A DNA stretch of 64,000 bases, taken from positions 62,001 to 126,000 of the IMG/VR virus record IMGVR_UViG_3300031933_000215. One strand, given 5' to 3'. The notes below the pieces were generated by a model. The model searched no databases. It saw only the letters and a list, made by a program, of their open reading frames with translations, and was not told the DNA's origin. Source of the stretch: a virus. The translations under genes and the position numbers were made by a program. Shown piece by piece: positions 7,739 through 16,661 of the stretch; the stretch's first letter is position 1; each line of letters begins with the position of its first letter.

Positions 7739-8656
7739 ATGCGGGATCTACTTGAGAAAAACTTCCCCTTGGGCACCACCGAGACCAGCGCTGCGGACAT
7801 TGAACAGTCAATGACTGTCTCGGCTGAAGGTTTTCGGGATGTGTTTAATAAACTGTTTGGTGGTGGTAAGGTCGCGAAAACCGACGACACCAACGGGAAC
7901 ATGGACTGGTACCGCCAGCACGTTATTGACGGTAAGGTAAAGGATCTACAGCTTCGTTCGGCTGGACACGTTCTGTTTGGACCACGGTTTGCGCCGTTTA
8001 TGGGTCGTGGCACCACCCAGGTCGTGGACTTTGTACGTGAGGCCAAAAAAGACCTGGTAATGTATCAAGGGTTGTTCAATAAGTACCAGCCGAAAGCAGC
8101 GGATAACAACCGCAAGCTGCAGAAGATCGAAACCGAGGCAGCGCAGTTCCTGAAACGGGACACCCACCCTGAGGGGCTGGACGAATTCATCAAACTGATG
8201 GAAAAGTGGGACACTTGGATCACACCTCTCAACGGGTTGTTTCGTGATCCGTCTCACGTGTTCTTGGGTTACGGCAAAACCTCGTTTTTGTCGGAAGGTG
8301 GTATGTTCGCAGGCGGGCCCGGTACCCTCGACAAAAAGAAAACCCTTCAGTCCGTTAAGATGTCGCTGTTGAAGGAAGACGAGGTCAACCCATTGGTGGG
8401 CCTCATTGAACAAGCCGCTCTGTTGATGTATCGGTGTTCCGAGGTAACCGAAGACGCCATGGGGATCGATTTGACCGACCCACCGTTCCGAGGTTACTAC
8501 GCCGAAGCGATCGAGGCTCGGGATGAAGGGTTCAAGGCCCAGTTTGCACACCCGGATTATGAGATGATCAACACCGACCTGTTTGTGGACCTCAATACCC
8601 GTGTGGGTGAGTTGATGAATGCGATGGTGGCGTACCTGAAGCATTCAGCGGTGTAA
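7739..8656 (+). CDS. Putative internal virion protein with SAE processing site, 305 aa
   Basis: Begins with ATG 7739 behind a GGAAGG ribosome site. The N-terminal 30 residues are acidic and Ser/Thr-rich and lead into TVSAEGF, then an amphipathic helix (FRDVFNKLF). The same layout, propeptide then S/A-x-E-G/A then helix, occurs in the proteins at 14140, 15375, 23358 and 24800. In phiKZ-like phages the head protease is known to cut after S/A/G-x-E, so this is probably a packaged head protein trimmed during maturation. The C-terminal 200 residues show no enzyme motif. Confidence 0.5.
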   Translation: MRDLLEKNFPLGTTETSAADIEQSMTVSAEGFRDVFNKLFGGGKVAKTDDTNGNMDWYRQHVIDGKVKDLQLRSAGHVLFGPRFAPFMGRGTTQVVDFVREAKKDLVMYQGLFNKYQPKAADNNRKLQKIETEAAQFLKRDTHPEGLDEFIKLMEKWDTWITPLNGLFRDPSHVFLGYGKTSFLSEGGMFAGGPGTLDKKKTLQSVKMSLLKEDEVNPLVGLIEQAALLMYRCSEVTEDAMGIDLTDPPFRGYYAEAIEARDEGFKAQFAHPDYEMINTDLFVDLNTRVGELMNAMVAYLKHSAV

Positions 8657-8694
8657 CGACATAGCTGCCTCCCCAAGGGGAGGCGTCTATGCCG
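8657..8694. terminator. Bidirectional hairpin terminator, TATGNCG on both strands
   Basis: GCCTCCCC (8667-8674) pairs GGGGAGGC (8677-8684). On the + strand it is followed by TATGCCG (8688-8694); on the - strand by TATGTCG (complement of 8657-8663). A long T run at about 8707-8716 follows on the + strand and reads as an A run right after the stop of the leftward gene. It separates convergent genes ending at 8656 and 8716. Confidence 0.8.
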
Positions 8695-8715
8695 ACGATC
8701 GTTTACTTTTTTTTT

Positions 8716-9642
8716 TTATTTCAGGGTGTCGATCACGAAGTTCATGTGGAAGTTGCGCATCTGTTCGTGACAGTACCCGCGTGTGCCAAACTGGGGCGAC
8801 CATTCAAAGAAGCCCAAGTCGCCAGTCTTGGTCCGATACAGATCAACCGACCCCAACCTGATGTCGAACAATTCGATCAGCGCTTCGATCTGTTCGACCT
8901 CGGTAGTGGTGAACAGGTCTTTATAGTCCAACAGCTCAGCAGGTGCACCCGACAACGGGGTGTTCAAATCGAGATTGGCTTGCCGGTATTCCTTTTCTTG
9001 AATCCCACGTTCGAGGGCGAGACGTTGGTGACCACCCACCAGCAGGCGATACTCCGCAGTAATGCCTTCAACGTACTCGGTGATCAGGATTTTGTCATGG
9101 GTGAATGGGCCGGATGCGCTATCTGGGTAGCGGTCTGTGAACACAACGTCGGGGAACCGTTCTTTTAGCGAGTCCATGGATTCGTCACAACACACCCTCA
9201 AGAAGTTATCCAACTGATGCGTCGGTACCACTGCTTGGTCACACCCACGAGCGCCGTTCTCGCGCTTCACAACGACCTTTCCTTTTAATGGGTGTCCGAA
9301 CTCAGACACACCCATGGCAAAGTGACCACGGCCTTCTGTGTGGTACAGTGTCGGGGTTTCCATGATCTGTTGATCGGCCATCAGTAGTCGAGTCATCTGC
9401 AACGACTTGGCTTCCCGTGTAAACGGGATATAATACTCACCCATCAACAACTGAGCCCGTTTGTTCACCTTACTGCTGAAATCAAAGTACCAATCGCAGT
9501 TTGCTTCCACCACGTCCCCGTCCTGTTCAATCACTGGGTTTTGGTGAATGACGTATCGGGTTTTCCCGTGGTAAAACGACGGCGGAAGGTAATGGATGTT
9601 GTCCACCCCTTTGTTATTAATGCCGATCACTACCGTTTTCAT
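8716..9642 (-). CDS. ATP-grasp fold protein, 308 aa
   Basis: Carries an ATP-grasp signature: KVVVKRENGARG (K126, substrate-lid-like loop), ILITEYVEG (E189, E192, hinge and adenine contacts), then GSVDLYR (D267) and FFEWSPQFGTRG (E280), which correspond to the metal-binding acidic residues. ATP-grasp enzymes join a carboxylate, via acyl-phosphate, to an amine or thiol. The N-terminal 80 residues are probably the pre-grasp domain. The substrate is unknown; a peptide or small-molecule ligase is most likely. Last gene of a leftward group with the DNA polymerase fragment. Confidence 0.7.
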   Translation of the reverse strand: MKTVVIGINNKGVDNIHYLPPSFYHGKTRYVIHQNPVIEQDGDVVEANCDWYFDFSSKVNKRAQLLMGEYYIPFTREAKSLQMTRLLMADQQIMETPTLYHTEGRGHFAMGVSEFGHPLKGKVVVKRENGARGCDQAVVPTHQLDNFLRVCCDESMDSLKERFPDVVFTDRYPDSASGPFTHDKILITEYVEGITAEYRLLVGGHQRLALERGIQEKEYRQANLDLNTPLSGAPAELLDYKDLFTTTEVEQIEALIELFDIRLGSVDLYRTKTGDLGFFEWSPQFGTRGYCHEQMRNFHMNFVIDTLK

Positions 9643-9669
9643 GAAATCGATTCCTTTTTCTTTTATGGG

Positions 9670-9966
9670 TTAGGTTTGGTTCAAAATGTCCGCCAGGGCC
9701 CGGGCCTGACTGATGGGGGTGGTGGCAAACCGATCCGACAGTAAATAGTCGTGGTCTTTGGTCAAACCTCTGAGTTCGTCAATGAGGTGTGGGTTTTCAT
9801 TTGCCCACTGTTCCCACAGAGCCCGATAGGCAAGGTACAATTCCTCGCCTTGCCAGTTTCCTCTCGGAGGTTTGCCTTTCCCAACGCGCCAGTCGTCCAC
9901 ACCGAGCACACCGTAGCCTTTTACAGTCAACTGGTAATGCTCTTCAATGGAGTATCCATCCGACAA
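9670..9966 (-). CDS. Hypothetical protein, about 98 aa (TTG start)
   Basis: Open frame of 98 codons between the polymerase fragment (stop at 9975) and the ATP-grasp gene. The only upstream start is a TTG at 9966 without a good ribosome site, so translation may rely on coupling to the polymerase stop 8 nt away. The protein has a Gly/Lys-rich segment (GKGKPPRGNWQGEELY), then an aromatic-rich helical C-terminus ending SQARALADILNQ. Family not recognised. Confidence 0.6.
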   Translation of the reverse strand: MSDGYSIEEHYQLTVKGYGVLGVDDWRVGKGKPPRGNWQGEELYLAYRALWEQWANENPHLIDELRGLTKDHDYLLSDRFATTPISQARALADILNQT

Positions 9967-9974
9967 CCGAGCGA

Positions 9975-11921
9975 CTAAAGCAGAGAAACGTCGGTCGCCT
10001 CGGGTTGAGAGTTCGTATCCGCCGAACCGGGCCCATCGGACTTTTTTCCATGACTGGCCACAAAATCGGTGAGCAGTTCGTCCAGGGTTGGGGCACCCAA
10101 GATCTTCTGGCAGATCTCAACGGAGTTAACACGCCCTCCTGTGAGGTTGACGCCGACTTCTCGCCGATGATGCTCAGTGATACCCTCCATGCGAGAAAAC
10201 TCCATCACGCACGTCTCACGGGCGATGTTGAGCAACTGTGACACGTTGGGGTACGTGGATACGATGTCCAGGTCGGCTACGTGGGCAAACACCAACGTTT
10301 TATAGTCGGGGAACTCCTGCACGCACTTCAGACCGGTCGGTCCAGCCATGTACGATGGCAACGTCACGATCCAGTCGTCATGTCCGATAACGTGTTTGTC
10401 CAGCTCGTCCACCGGTTCGTCTGAGCTGGTGCCGATCACACACGCCGGTTCCCGGTTGAGGTACCAGAAGTGCATGTCGTCACACAGTCGTTTTGGGTTG
10501 GAGTTGAAGTTCTTGTAATCTGAGTTCTTGGCAAACATGGAGATGCTAGACGCCAAATCGTTGGTCTTTTCGTCCAACAATTCCAGCGCGATACTATCGA
10601 AGACGTTGTAGATACCGTATTCGATCTTGTATTTCTCCTGCATGACTTCGTGCCAGCGCAGACCTGAGAGATGGGAGGTCGGTTCAAACTTCAGCTTACC
10701 AAAGTCCACCGCCAGCTCCAACGTGTCCCCCACGACGGCCCCGGCAATACCTTCGCGATCCACCCGTTTCTTGTTGATGGTGTATTTGGGGGTACCGCCC
10801 GGGTTGGTGACCAGCTTTTCGTCGCACTCTTCCAGAAACTTAGTGATGTCCTCCGGTGCAGCGACTTTCTTACTGACCTTAAAGCTGAGTTCTTTGTCCA
10901 AGATGAAATCGAGGGCGTACGAGCTGTCCTTCCCGTTCGCTACCCGCAGGTTGCGGTAAACGGGCATGGAATCGATCGCCTGAAAACTGGCCGGGTGGGT
11001 CAGCCAGTTCCAACGGTCCTCAATGTTGATGGACATGGTCTTACCGGAGGCGGTGACTTTCTGAGCCGGACCCCGACGGTAGTAGCAGTATTTGTACTTG
11101 TCCGGTACCCGGGGGTCAGAGAACACCTGAGCGGGATCGATAGCCGCATCTTCCAATGCAGCGATCATGCGCGTGATATCGAAGTCCATGTTCCAGAAGG
11201 TGAAGAACTCCGGTTGCCATTCGTGTAGTCGGTTCAGGATGGTGATGACAATGTCCGATGGGTTATCCACCACCAACACTTCCAACTTGGTGTTCCGTTT
11301 CCGAAGCAGTGGACCGATGTACTGTTCGGCAAGTGCGTGGGTTTTACCGATGGGATCATCAACGTCCCCAATCCACGATTTAAGGTAAACCAGGGTCGCG
11401 TTTTCCTTACATGTGGCGGACATGCAAATGATTTCGCCGTCCTTGGAGTGGACGTTGGTCTCAATATCGCCAGCGGCGACTTTGTTGAAGGTGATCAGAT
11501 CTGGCCACCGCTGACGGTAGTCGGCTTTAAACAAACAACTGCTGGAAACGTCGGCCCCGTAGAGGTACGGACTACGGGCCAGTCGTTTCAGTGGCGGGTT
11601 CGGCCCGGCGGAAAAGTCCCTAAGGGTTTGGGCAATCCGACGCGGCAATTCAATTTGGGTACTGGAGTATTTCTGGCAATTACTGACGTACTCGTAGTCT
11701 TTCTTATCGCGGTGGGTTTGCCGTCCGGGTTGGGTTACCCAGAACGGACGTTCGTAATCTTCCTTCAGTCGCAGGTTCGGAACCTTGCGTCCGTCTTTTA
11801 GGTGGATGATCTCTTTGGCAACCAACAAATCGTGGTTACTACCGTCTTGGGCTTTAACGTAGGTAATGTGCTTTGGTTCGATGCCCAAAACATCTTCTTT
11901 GGAAAACGAGTTGTTAGCCAT
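9975..11921 (-). CDS. Family B DNA polymerase, N-terminal exonuclease/palm fragment, 648 aa
   Basis: ATG 11921 chosen for the AAGGAG upstream. Exo I is GDIETN (D152, E154); Exo II is FWNMDFD (N244, D246); Exo III is YNVFDS (Y438, D442), so the proofreading exonuclease looks intact. Polymerase motif A is DIVSTYPN (D552), equivalent to D-x-x-S-L-Y-P-S. The protein ends about 90 residues later in a low-complexity tail, so motif B (K-x-x-x-N-S-x-Y-G) and motif C (DTDS) are missing and none is seen elsewhere in the window. Either the palm/fingers half is encoded elsewhere (a split polymerase, as in some T4-like phages) or the protein is an exonuclease only. Confidence 0.8.
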   Translation of the reverse strand: MANNSFSKEDVLGIEPKHITYVKAQDGSNHDLLVAKEIIHLKDGRKVPNLRLKEDYERPFWVTQPGRQTHRDKKDYEYVSNCQKYSSTQIELPRRIAQTLRDFSAGPNPPLKRLARSPYLYGADVSSSCLFKADYRQRWPDLITFNKVAAGDIETNVHSKDGEIICMSATCKENATLVYLKSWIGDVDDPIGKTHALAEQYIGPLLRKRNTKLEVLVVDNPSDIVITILNRLHEWQPEFFTFWNMDFDITRMIAALEDAAIDPAQVFSDPRVPDKYKYCYYRRGPAQKVTASGKTMSINIEDRWNWLTHPASFQAIDSMPVYRNLRVANGKDSSYALDFILDKELSFKVSKKVAAPEDITKFLEECDEKLVTNPGGTPKYTINKKRVDREGIAGAVVGDTLELAVDFGKLKFEPTSHLSGLRWHEVMQEKYKIEYGIYNVFDSIALELLDEKTNDLASSISMFAKNSDYKNFNSNPKRLCDDMHFWYLNREPACVIGTSSDEPVDELDKHVIGHDDWIVTLPSYMAGPTGLKCVQEFPDYKTLVFAHVADLDIVSTYPNVSQLLNIARETCVMEFSRMEGITEHHRREVGVNLTGGRVNSVEICQKILGAPTLDELLTDFVASHGKKSDGPGSADTNSQPEATDVSLL

Positions 11922-12054
11922 ACGGTCAATTGCTCCTTTTGGTCTCTGTAGCATTGACAGAACCGGTAGAGTTTCCAACGGCCTAGTTCTGGAGCACGCA
12001 TTATTTCTATGATTGTGCTTAAGCCTCAACGACCCACGAACAAGGAGTATACCC
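11922..12054. promoter_or_regulatory. Divergent region between polymerase and metallopeptidase genes
   Basis: 133 nt with divergent genes. Rightward candidate element TATTTCTATGA with TATG at 12008-12011, 47 nt before the GTG at 12055. The identical TATTTCTATGA string lies at 41535-41546, also with TATG 47 nt before a start codon (41589). Confidence 0.45.
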
Positions 12055-13359
12055 GTGTCTGAAATTTTACAAGTGTCGCAGGAATTTTTGAAAATCGGCG
12101 GCAACAAACAGCTTGGCGCGTTATTGCTGGCCAAGGTGGAAACCCTGATGGAGCGGTACAAGACCTCCAAGTTTTTGACCCAACCTGAGATGTTCGAACT
12201 GAACGAGATTATCAAGGGCTCTACCAACCTTGATGTTAAAGTGGAATACGTACCAACTCGGGAGTTGGTTTTTGGTATTTTGATACCTGGTTTCAACGGG
12301 CACAGTGGTACCACTGCCCGTCGGGGCGGTGCGCCAATCTCACTGAAAAGTCGTGAGATGCAGGAAAAGGTGTTGAAGTCCACCGTGGATCTGGAAAAGG
12401 CCCAGGTCACTGGAGAATTCACCAAAGTTCCATTTACCATGTTGATTCCGGAAAAGGTGTTCACGGGTCGGTATACGGCCGAGGAAGTTACGGCGGGAAT
12501 CCTTCATGAGATCGGTCACGCGTTCTTCTCACTGGCAACGATCGGCGAGTACACCTGGTTGAACTATTACCTGACCGATGGCATGGAAGTACTACTGGGT
12601 AAGAAACCCAACAAGTACCGGGTGGACATTCTCAACTACGACTACCTAGAAAACCAGATCACCGATCAGAAACAGCGGGAAAAGTTGATCGCCGACCCCA
12701 GTGAGAAGAACCTCCGGCGAGCGATCCTTGAAGTCTGCCACAAGAAACCCCGTAACCACATGACCAACCAGGTCACGCGTGGGGCTTTGAAACGAGACGA
12801 GCAGTTGGCCGACGTCTTTGCCATGCGGATGGGATTCTCGCGCCACCTGGCAACCTTCATTGACAAGATCAGTCGTGAGGGTCCGGAAGGCAAACGGTAC
12901 GCCCGAAAGCGCGGTATGTTCGTTACCATGGAAATCGTCAAGCTACTGAAGAACATCATCGCCGGCACGCTCGGGGCTGTGTTCACGATCCACACACTGG
13001 GCCTCTCAGGGATCTTCGCGTTCTTTTACATCTTCGGTAACAGCGTGGATGGCGACTTCGACAAAGACTACGACAACCCCACAGAGCGGATTGTTAAGAT
13101 GCGCCGGGAGGTGGTGACACAGATCAAAGACGCGGGTACGTCGCCGACTGAAAAGCTGGCACTGGACGAAGACCTCAAGGTGATCGACCAACTGCTGGAC
13201 AAGCGCAACCAGTTCGAGAGCGTCTGGGAGTCTTTGGGATACATGATCGCTCCACGTGCCCGTCGGGAAAAACACCGACTGAAACACGAAGAACTCCTGG
13301 AAAGTTTGCTCGCCAATGATCTGTTCGTGCAAGCCAACCGTTTCAATCAACACACTTAA
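12055..13359 (+). CDS. HEXXH metallopeptidase-like membrane protein, 434 aa
   Basis: GTG start at 12055 chosen because CAAGGAG lies just upstream; the frame is open further back without a ribosome site. Residues 148-157 read GILHEIGHAF, a zinc-metallopeptidase HEXXH (H151, E152, H155), and RDEQLADVFA (E249, D253) supplies the downstream Glu seen in M48-type gluzincins. A hydrophobic stretch at about 290-325 is long enough for one or two membrane passes; a charged helical tail follows. It opens the run containing internal head proteins. Roles could include envelope-protein cleavage or assembly processing; the head maturation protease of phiKZ-like phages is a different, serine-type family. Confidence 0.6.
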   Translation: MSEILQVSQEFLKIGGNKQLGALLLAKVETLMERYKTSKFLTQPEMFELNEIIKGSTNLDVKVEYVPTRELVFGILIPGFNGHSGTTARRGGAPISLKSREMQEKVLKSTVDLEKAQVTGEFTKVPFTMLIPEKVFTGRYTAEEVTAGILHEIGHAFFSLATIGEYTWLNYYLTDGMEVLLGKKPNKYRVDILNYDYLENQITDQKQREKLIADPSEKNLRRAILEVCHKKPRNHMTNQVTRGALKRDEQLADVFAMRMGFSRHLATFIDKISREGPEGKRYARKRGMFVTMEIVKLLKNIIAGTLGAVFTIHTLGLSGIFAFFYIFGNSVDGDFDKDYDNPTERIVKMRREVVTQIKDAGTSPTEKLALDEDLKVIDQLLDKRNQFESVWESLGYMIAPRARREKHRLKHEELLESLLANDLFVQANRFNQHT

Positions 13360-13374
13360 CGATAGGGTACTATC

Positions 13375-13830
13375 ATGAAAGCAGCAACCGCCCTGGCCAA
13401 ACAATTGCGCCAAGCCGATTTTCCGGACTCTCATAAGCGTCAGCTCCGTGCGATGCATGTGGCTCAGGCACTGGCTTACCACTGCAGCATTGAAGGCTGT
13501 GACAACCTGGAAGCGGTTCGGGAAAAATACAACCCGATCATCAAGAAGATGGTCAACGACGTCAACGAGTTCCTGCCGGTTGATACCCGTCTGGTGAACG
13601 AACTGTTTGATCAGATGATCGCCAGCCGTCTGGAACTGCTGTACGGCGTTAAGAAGCCGGCCCTGTTGAACATGGTGCTCAATTCCAGCGCCCTGTCCGA
13701 CCGGGTTTCTGACGACTTCCACACGGTCGTTCGCAGTTACACCACGCAGCCCAACTTCGGGGGCATTCAGCAATCGGTGTGCGAATTGATGGCCAACGAA
13801 CTCACCGTCGAGGCCGGGGACGAGGCATGA
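13375..13830 (+). CDS. Hypothetical protein, 151 aa
   Basis: All-helical looking, soluble, no membrane segment. Its TGA overlaps the ATG of the next gene in an ATGA arrangement (13827-13830), so it is translationally coupled to the gp49-family protein. Codon use favours CTG and GAC as in neighbouring virion genes. No known domain. Confidence 0.8.
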   Translation: MKAATALAKQLRQADFPDSHKRQLRAMHVAQALAYHCSIEGCDNLEAVREKYNPIIKKMVNDVNEFLPVDTRLVNELFDQMIASRLELLYGVKKPALLNMVLNSSALSDRVSDDFHTVVRSYTTQPNFGGIQQSVCELMANELTVEAGDEA

Positions 13831-14123
13831 AACGACCACCCGCACCGGTCGGGCGGTTGGGGTATCCACAACTCACCGATGAGTACCTCGAATCTTTGAT
13901 CGTCCATGAAGACCATCATCATTTTCCCCAAACCGGGGTAACGGTGTATTGTCTGGTGGTCAAGAACGGGTACTCGGTCACTGAGGAGGCGGTGTGTGCT
14001 AACACCGCCAACTTCGACCCGGAAGTGGGAAAACGACGCGCTCGCCGAAAGGCCATCGACGCTCTGTTGAAGCTGGAGTATTACCTCCTGCGACAACGGA
14101 TCTACGAAAACGACAAAACTTGA
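13827..14123 (+). CDS. N4 gp49/Sf6 gp66 family protein, 98 aa
   Basis: Recognised by the family pattern: a start with YPQLTDEYLESLI, then H-x-FP-x-TGVTVYCLVVKNGYSVTEEAVCAN-type sequence, NFDPEVGKRRARRKA and a closing L-x-x-YLL-x-QR. The family is widespread in unrelated phages (N4, Sf6 and many myoviruses) but has no established biochemical function. ATGA overlap with the upstream gene; GAGG ribosome site inside that gene. Confidence 0.85.
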   Translation: MKRPPAPVGRLGYPQLTDEYLESLIVHEDHHHFPQTGVTVYCLVVKNGYSVTEEAVCANTANFDPEVGKRRARRKAIDALLKLEYYLLRQRIYENDKT

Positions 14124-14139
14124 TTGGGAGTCCCTTTCA

Positions 14140-15345
14140 ATGGAACAGACATTTACCGAAGAGCAGGCACGATACCAGTCTGAACTCAAAACCATCAGCA
14201 CGGCCGTTAACTGGCTTCAGGACCTGTACGATCGAATCATCAACGATGGGGTCTCTCGTTACGACATCGAAGCCTTGATGTCCATTCGCAACACCATCAA
14301 CGACGCCGAGGACGTTCAGCTTGACGCAGTCCCGGCACTGGAGAGTTACGGAAGTGGCAGCTTCACCGACGAGCGCTCCAGTGTGAACCTGGACGCCGGC
14401 CTGGAAGGCATTGGTGGAACCATTGTCCAGACCATCAAACGGTGGATCAAGAAGCTGATCGACTACATCCGCAGCATCGTTCGTTGGTTCCGTAAGAACA
14501 TGCGCGATGAGGAATACCTCCAGTCGCGACTAACAATGCACAAGAAGGCCATCGATCGCATGGCCACCGGCAGTAGCGAGATGGCTACCCGTTACGTCAA
14601 GATTGATGAGCGGGAGTTTAAAGTCCAGCTCATGGAGCGTTGGAAGAAACTGCTGGCGGACTCGGGGATGGAATACACCCACGAAAACCTGGCGGTCTTG
14701 GGTCACCCGGACATGGTGAAGGAATTCAACGAACTAGTTCAACACACCAGTGGGTTGACCACCGTGTTCCTGAACATGACCCAAGGTCTCTACCAGTTCT
14801 TGGTTGAAACCGAGACGTCGCCAGATTCGTTTACTGCCGACTTCAACGTGTTTGACGGCATCCATCAGCAGAAGCTGGCGGTGGAGCAACTCAAACAGGT
14901 CCGTCCCGGCAAGACCATCGTGCGACACCATGACGCCAAGCGCAGTTACTTTAACAACGTAACTCCAAGCGGCGGTTTCCGTCTACCTACCGCACTGGTT
15001 GAAATCACCAAGTACGCGTACGTTTACGAAGCCATGGAAAAAGCGTCGGATACCCTGCGTGAGATCGAACGTAAGGTGGACGTGGTGGATGAAACTGGGG
15101 ACGTGGTGCGGATACTGAACAACGCTTCTCAATCGGTCGATGAACTGAACCACGTTGCGGAGTTCTTGTACCAGCACAACAAGGTCAAAATGAAGATGTT
15201 GAAGATGATCGCCGATTACGAGAACTACCGGTTCTCGGTGATCTTCAAGCGGGCCAAGGACAACGCGGTGAACGACTACCAAGAACGGTCGTTGGGTAAG
15301 ATCCGTAAAGAAGTGGAGAAGTTTCTGCGTGAGATCATGCAGTAA
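14140..15345 (+). CDS. Putative internal head protein, 401 aa
   Basis: Helical N-terminal region of about 85 residues, then PALESYGSGSFTDERSS and GLEGI followed by a strongly amphipathic, Trp/Arg-rich helix (about residues 92-125), then a long helical C-terminal domain. The protein is a tandem paralog of the next gene, which has ALEAYPIKSFTSERTT and ALEGI in the same places. Candidate head-protease sites are ALE/GLE. This matches the processed inner-body proteins of phiKZ-like capsids in layout; identity with a specific phiKZ protein cannot be claimed. Confidence 0.55.
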   Translation: MEQTFTEEQARYQSELKTISTAVNWLQDLYDRIINDGVSRYDIEALMSIRNTINDAEDVQLDAVPALESYGSGSFTDERSSVNLDAGLEGIGGTIVQTIKRWIKKLIDYIRSIVRWFRKNMRDEEYLQSRLTMHKKAIDRMATGSSEMATRYVKIDEREFKVQLMERWKKLLADSGMEYTHENLAVLGHPDMVKEFNELVQHTSGLTTVFLNMTQGLYQFLVETETSPDSFTADFNVFDGIHQQKLAVEQLKQVRPGKTIVRHHDAKRSYFNNVTPSGGFRLPTALVEITKYAYVYEAMEKASDTLREIERKVDVVDETGDVVRILNNASQSVDELNHVAEFLYQHNKVKMKMLKMIADYENYRFSVIFKRAKDNAVNDYQERSLGKIRKEVEKFLREIMQ

Positions 15346-15374
15346 CCACTGTTCCGGACATTGTGAGGTAGTGT

Positions 15375-16622
15375 ATGAATACTACAGATGAACAGTCGGT
15401 GTTGCTTCCCAATGAGTACGCAACGACACAAAAGTCGTTGGTGGCGGCGTTGGAATGGTTTTCTGATTTACACCAACAGGTGAGCGATCACGGTGTCAGT
15501 CAGGAGGAGGTGCGTGCTTTGGGTGATATGCTCGGGCACGTACAAAAGCTGCCGGCCCCAGAAATCACCGAAGACGACTTTGAGTTTACGCGCACGGTGC
15601 CTTGGGCCACCCCGGCGCTGGAGGCGTACCCGATCAAGAGCTTTACCTCGGAGCGCACCACGCTCAATCAGGAGGTGGCGCTCGAAGGGATTGCGCAGGC
15701 CATGGTACAGACGCTTCAAAAGCTGTTGCGGACGTTGTCGGCGGTGGTCGGCACCACTATGGATTACCTGAAGAAGGCGATTCGCAGTGAGACCATCAGT
15801 GGGTTCAAGTTGAAGAATCTGTACAACGCAGTACTCAAGGCAGCGGAAGGGGCGACCCAAATTGAAACGAAGTACCTGCACGACACATCGAGGATTGAAA
15901 AGGAATTGGTGAAGTATCGCCACAAGATCCTGGACGACTCCCCGGTCAAACGGACTCCGTTTCAGTTAGCTGCCTTTGGTGATCGTGAGTTTGCTCCGAA
16001 AGTCGAAATGACCATCAAGCAGATCCACGATTCAGCGCCTGCACTGGAACGCTACTTGACCCAGGTCAAACAAGTCCTGGGCCAACGTAACGCAACCAAC
16101 ACCGAGGCGTTATCAAACCACCCGGTGTTTCGCAAGCTGAAGGAACTGCGGTGGGACGTGGAGAACCTCTCGGAGAAATCCTCCAGTAAAGATTACGTCA
16201 GTACTCGACGGGGGTTGACGTATCTGACCGACGGACCCAAGCCCCGGGCTCGGTTCCCAGAGAAAGCAGGTAAGCTGGTGCAGTATAAGAAACAACTGTC
16301 CATGTTCGAACAGTTGGATCGACAACTCAACCAGATCTGGAAACAGAACCTGGTGGGGGACGGTGAGGATTTGAAACCGGTCTTGGAAGGTTTGCGAAAA
16401 GCCTCCCGGGCGGTGGAAAACCTTCAATCTGTAACGGAGTTCCTGTTCCGTTACAACCAAGCAAAACGCTCAGCACTGAAGGTGGCCTACAAACTGGAGA
16501 ACAAACGGTTTTCCATGATGTACGGTGCCGCTAAGGAAGCGGCGATTACCGAGCCTCAGAAAGAAGGGCTCCGTGAACTCAAAGACGAGTACACGCAGGT
16601 GATTGCAACGCTGTTGAGTTAA
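15375..16622 (+). CDS. Putative internal head protein, 415 aa, paralog of 14140-15345
   Basis: Same order of elements as the preceding gene: helical propeptide-like N-terminus, ALEAYPIKSFTSERTT, ALEGIAQAMVQTLQKLL amphipathic helix, then a helical body ending in matching sequence (N-x-RFS/RFSMM near the C-terminus in both). The two genes probably arose by tandem duplication. TGAGG ribosome site upstream of ATG 15375. The transcript ends at the bidirectional terminator that follows. Confidence 0.55.
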   Translation: MNTTDEQSVLLPNEYATTQKSLVAALEWFSDLHQQVSDHGVSQEEVRALGDMLGHVQKLPAPEITEDDFEFTRTVPWATPALEAYPIKSFTSERTTLNQEVALEGIAQAMVQTLQKLLRTLSAVVGTTMDYLKKAIRSETISGFKLKNLYNAVLKAAEGATQIETKYLHDTSRIEKELVKYRHKILDDSPVKRTPFQLAAFGDREFAPKVEMTIKQIHDSAPALERYLTQVKQVLGQRNATNTEALSNHPVFRKLKELRWDVENLSEKSSSKDYVSTRRGLTYLTDGPKPRARFPEKAGKLVQYKKQLSMFEQLDRQLNQIWKQNLVGDGEDLKPVLEGLRKASRAVENLQSVTEFLFRYNQAKRSALKVAYKLENKRFSMMYGAAKEAAITEPQKEGLRELKDEYTQVIATLLS

Positions 16623-16660
16623 GGCATAACTGGCGGCCCCGAAGGGCCGCCACTATGTCC
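16623..16660. terminator. Bidirectional hairpin terminator, TATGNC on both strands
   Basis: GGCGGCCC (16632-16639) pairs GGGCCGCC (16644-16651) around CGAA. + strand tail ACTATGTCC (TATG at 16654-16657); - strand tail AGTTATGCC (complement of 16623-16631). Lies between convergent genes ending at 16622 and 16662; this one lacks the long T run. Confidence 0.8.
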
Positions 16661-16661
16661 G

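Noticed and set aside
9670-9966. 98-aa gene as the missing C-terminal part of the DNA polymerase
   Set aside because: It lacks motif B and motif C and is far too short.
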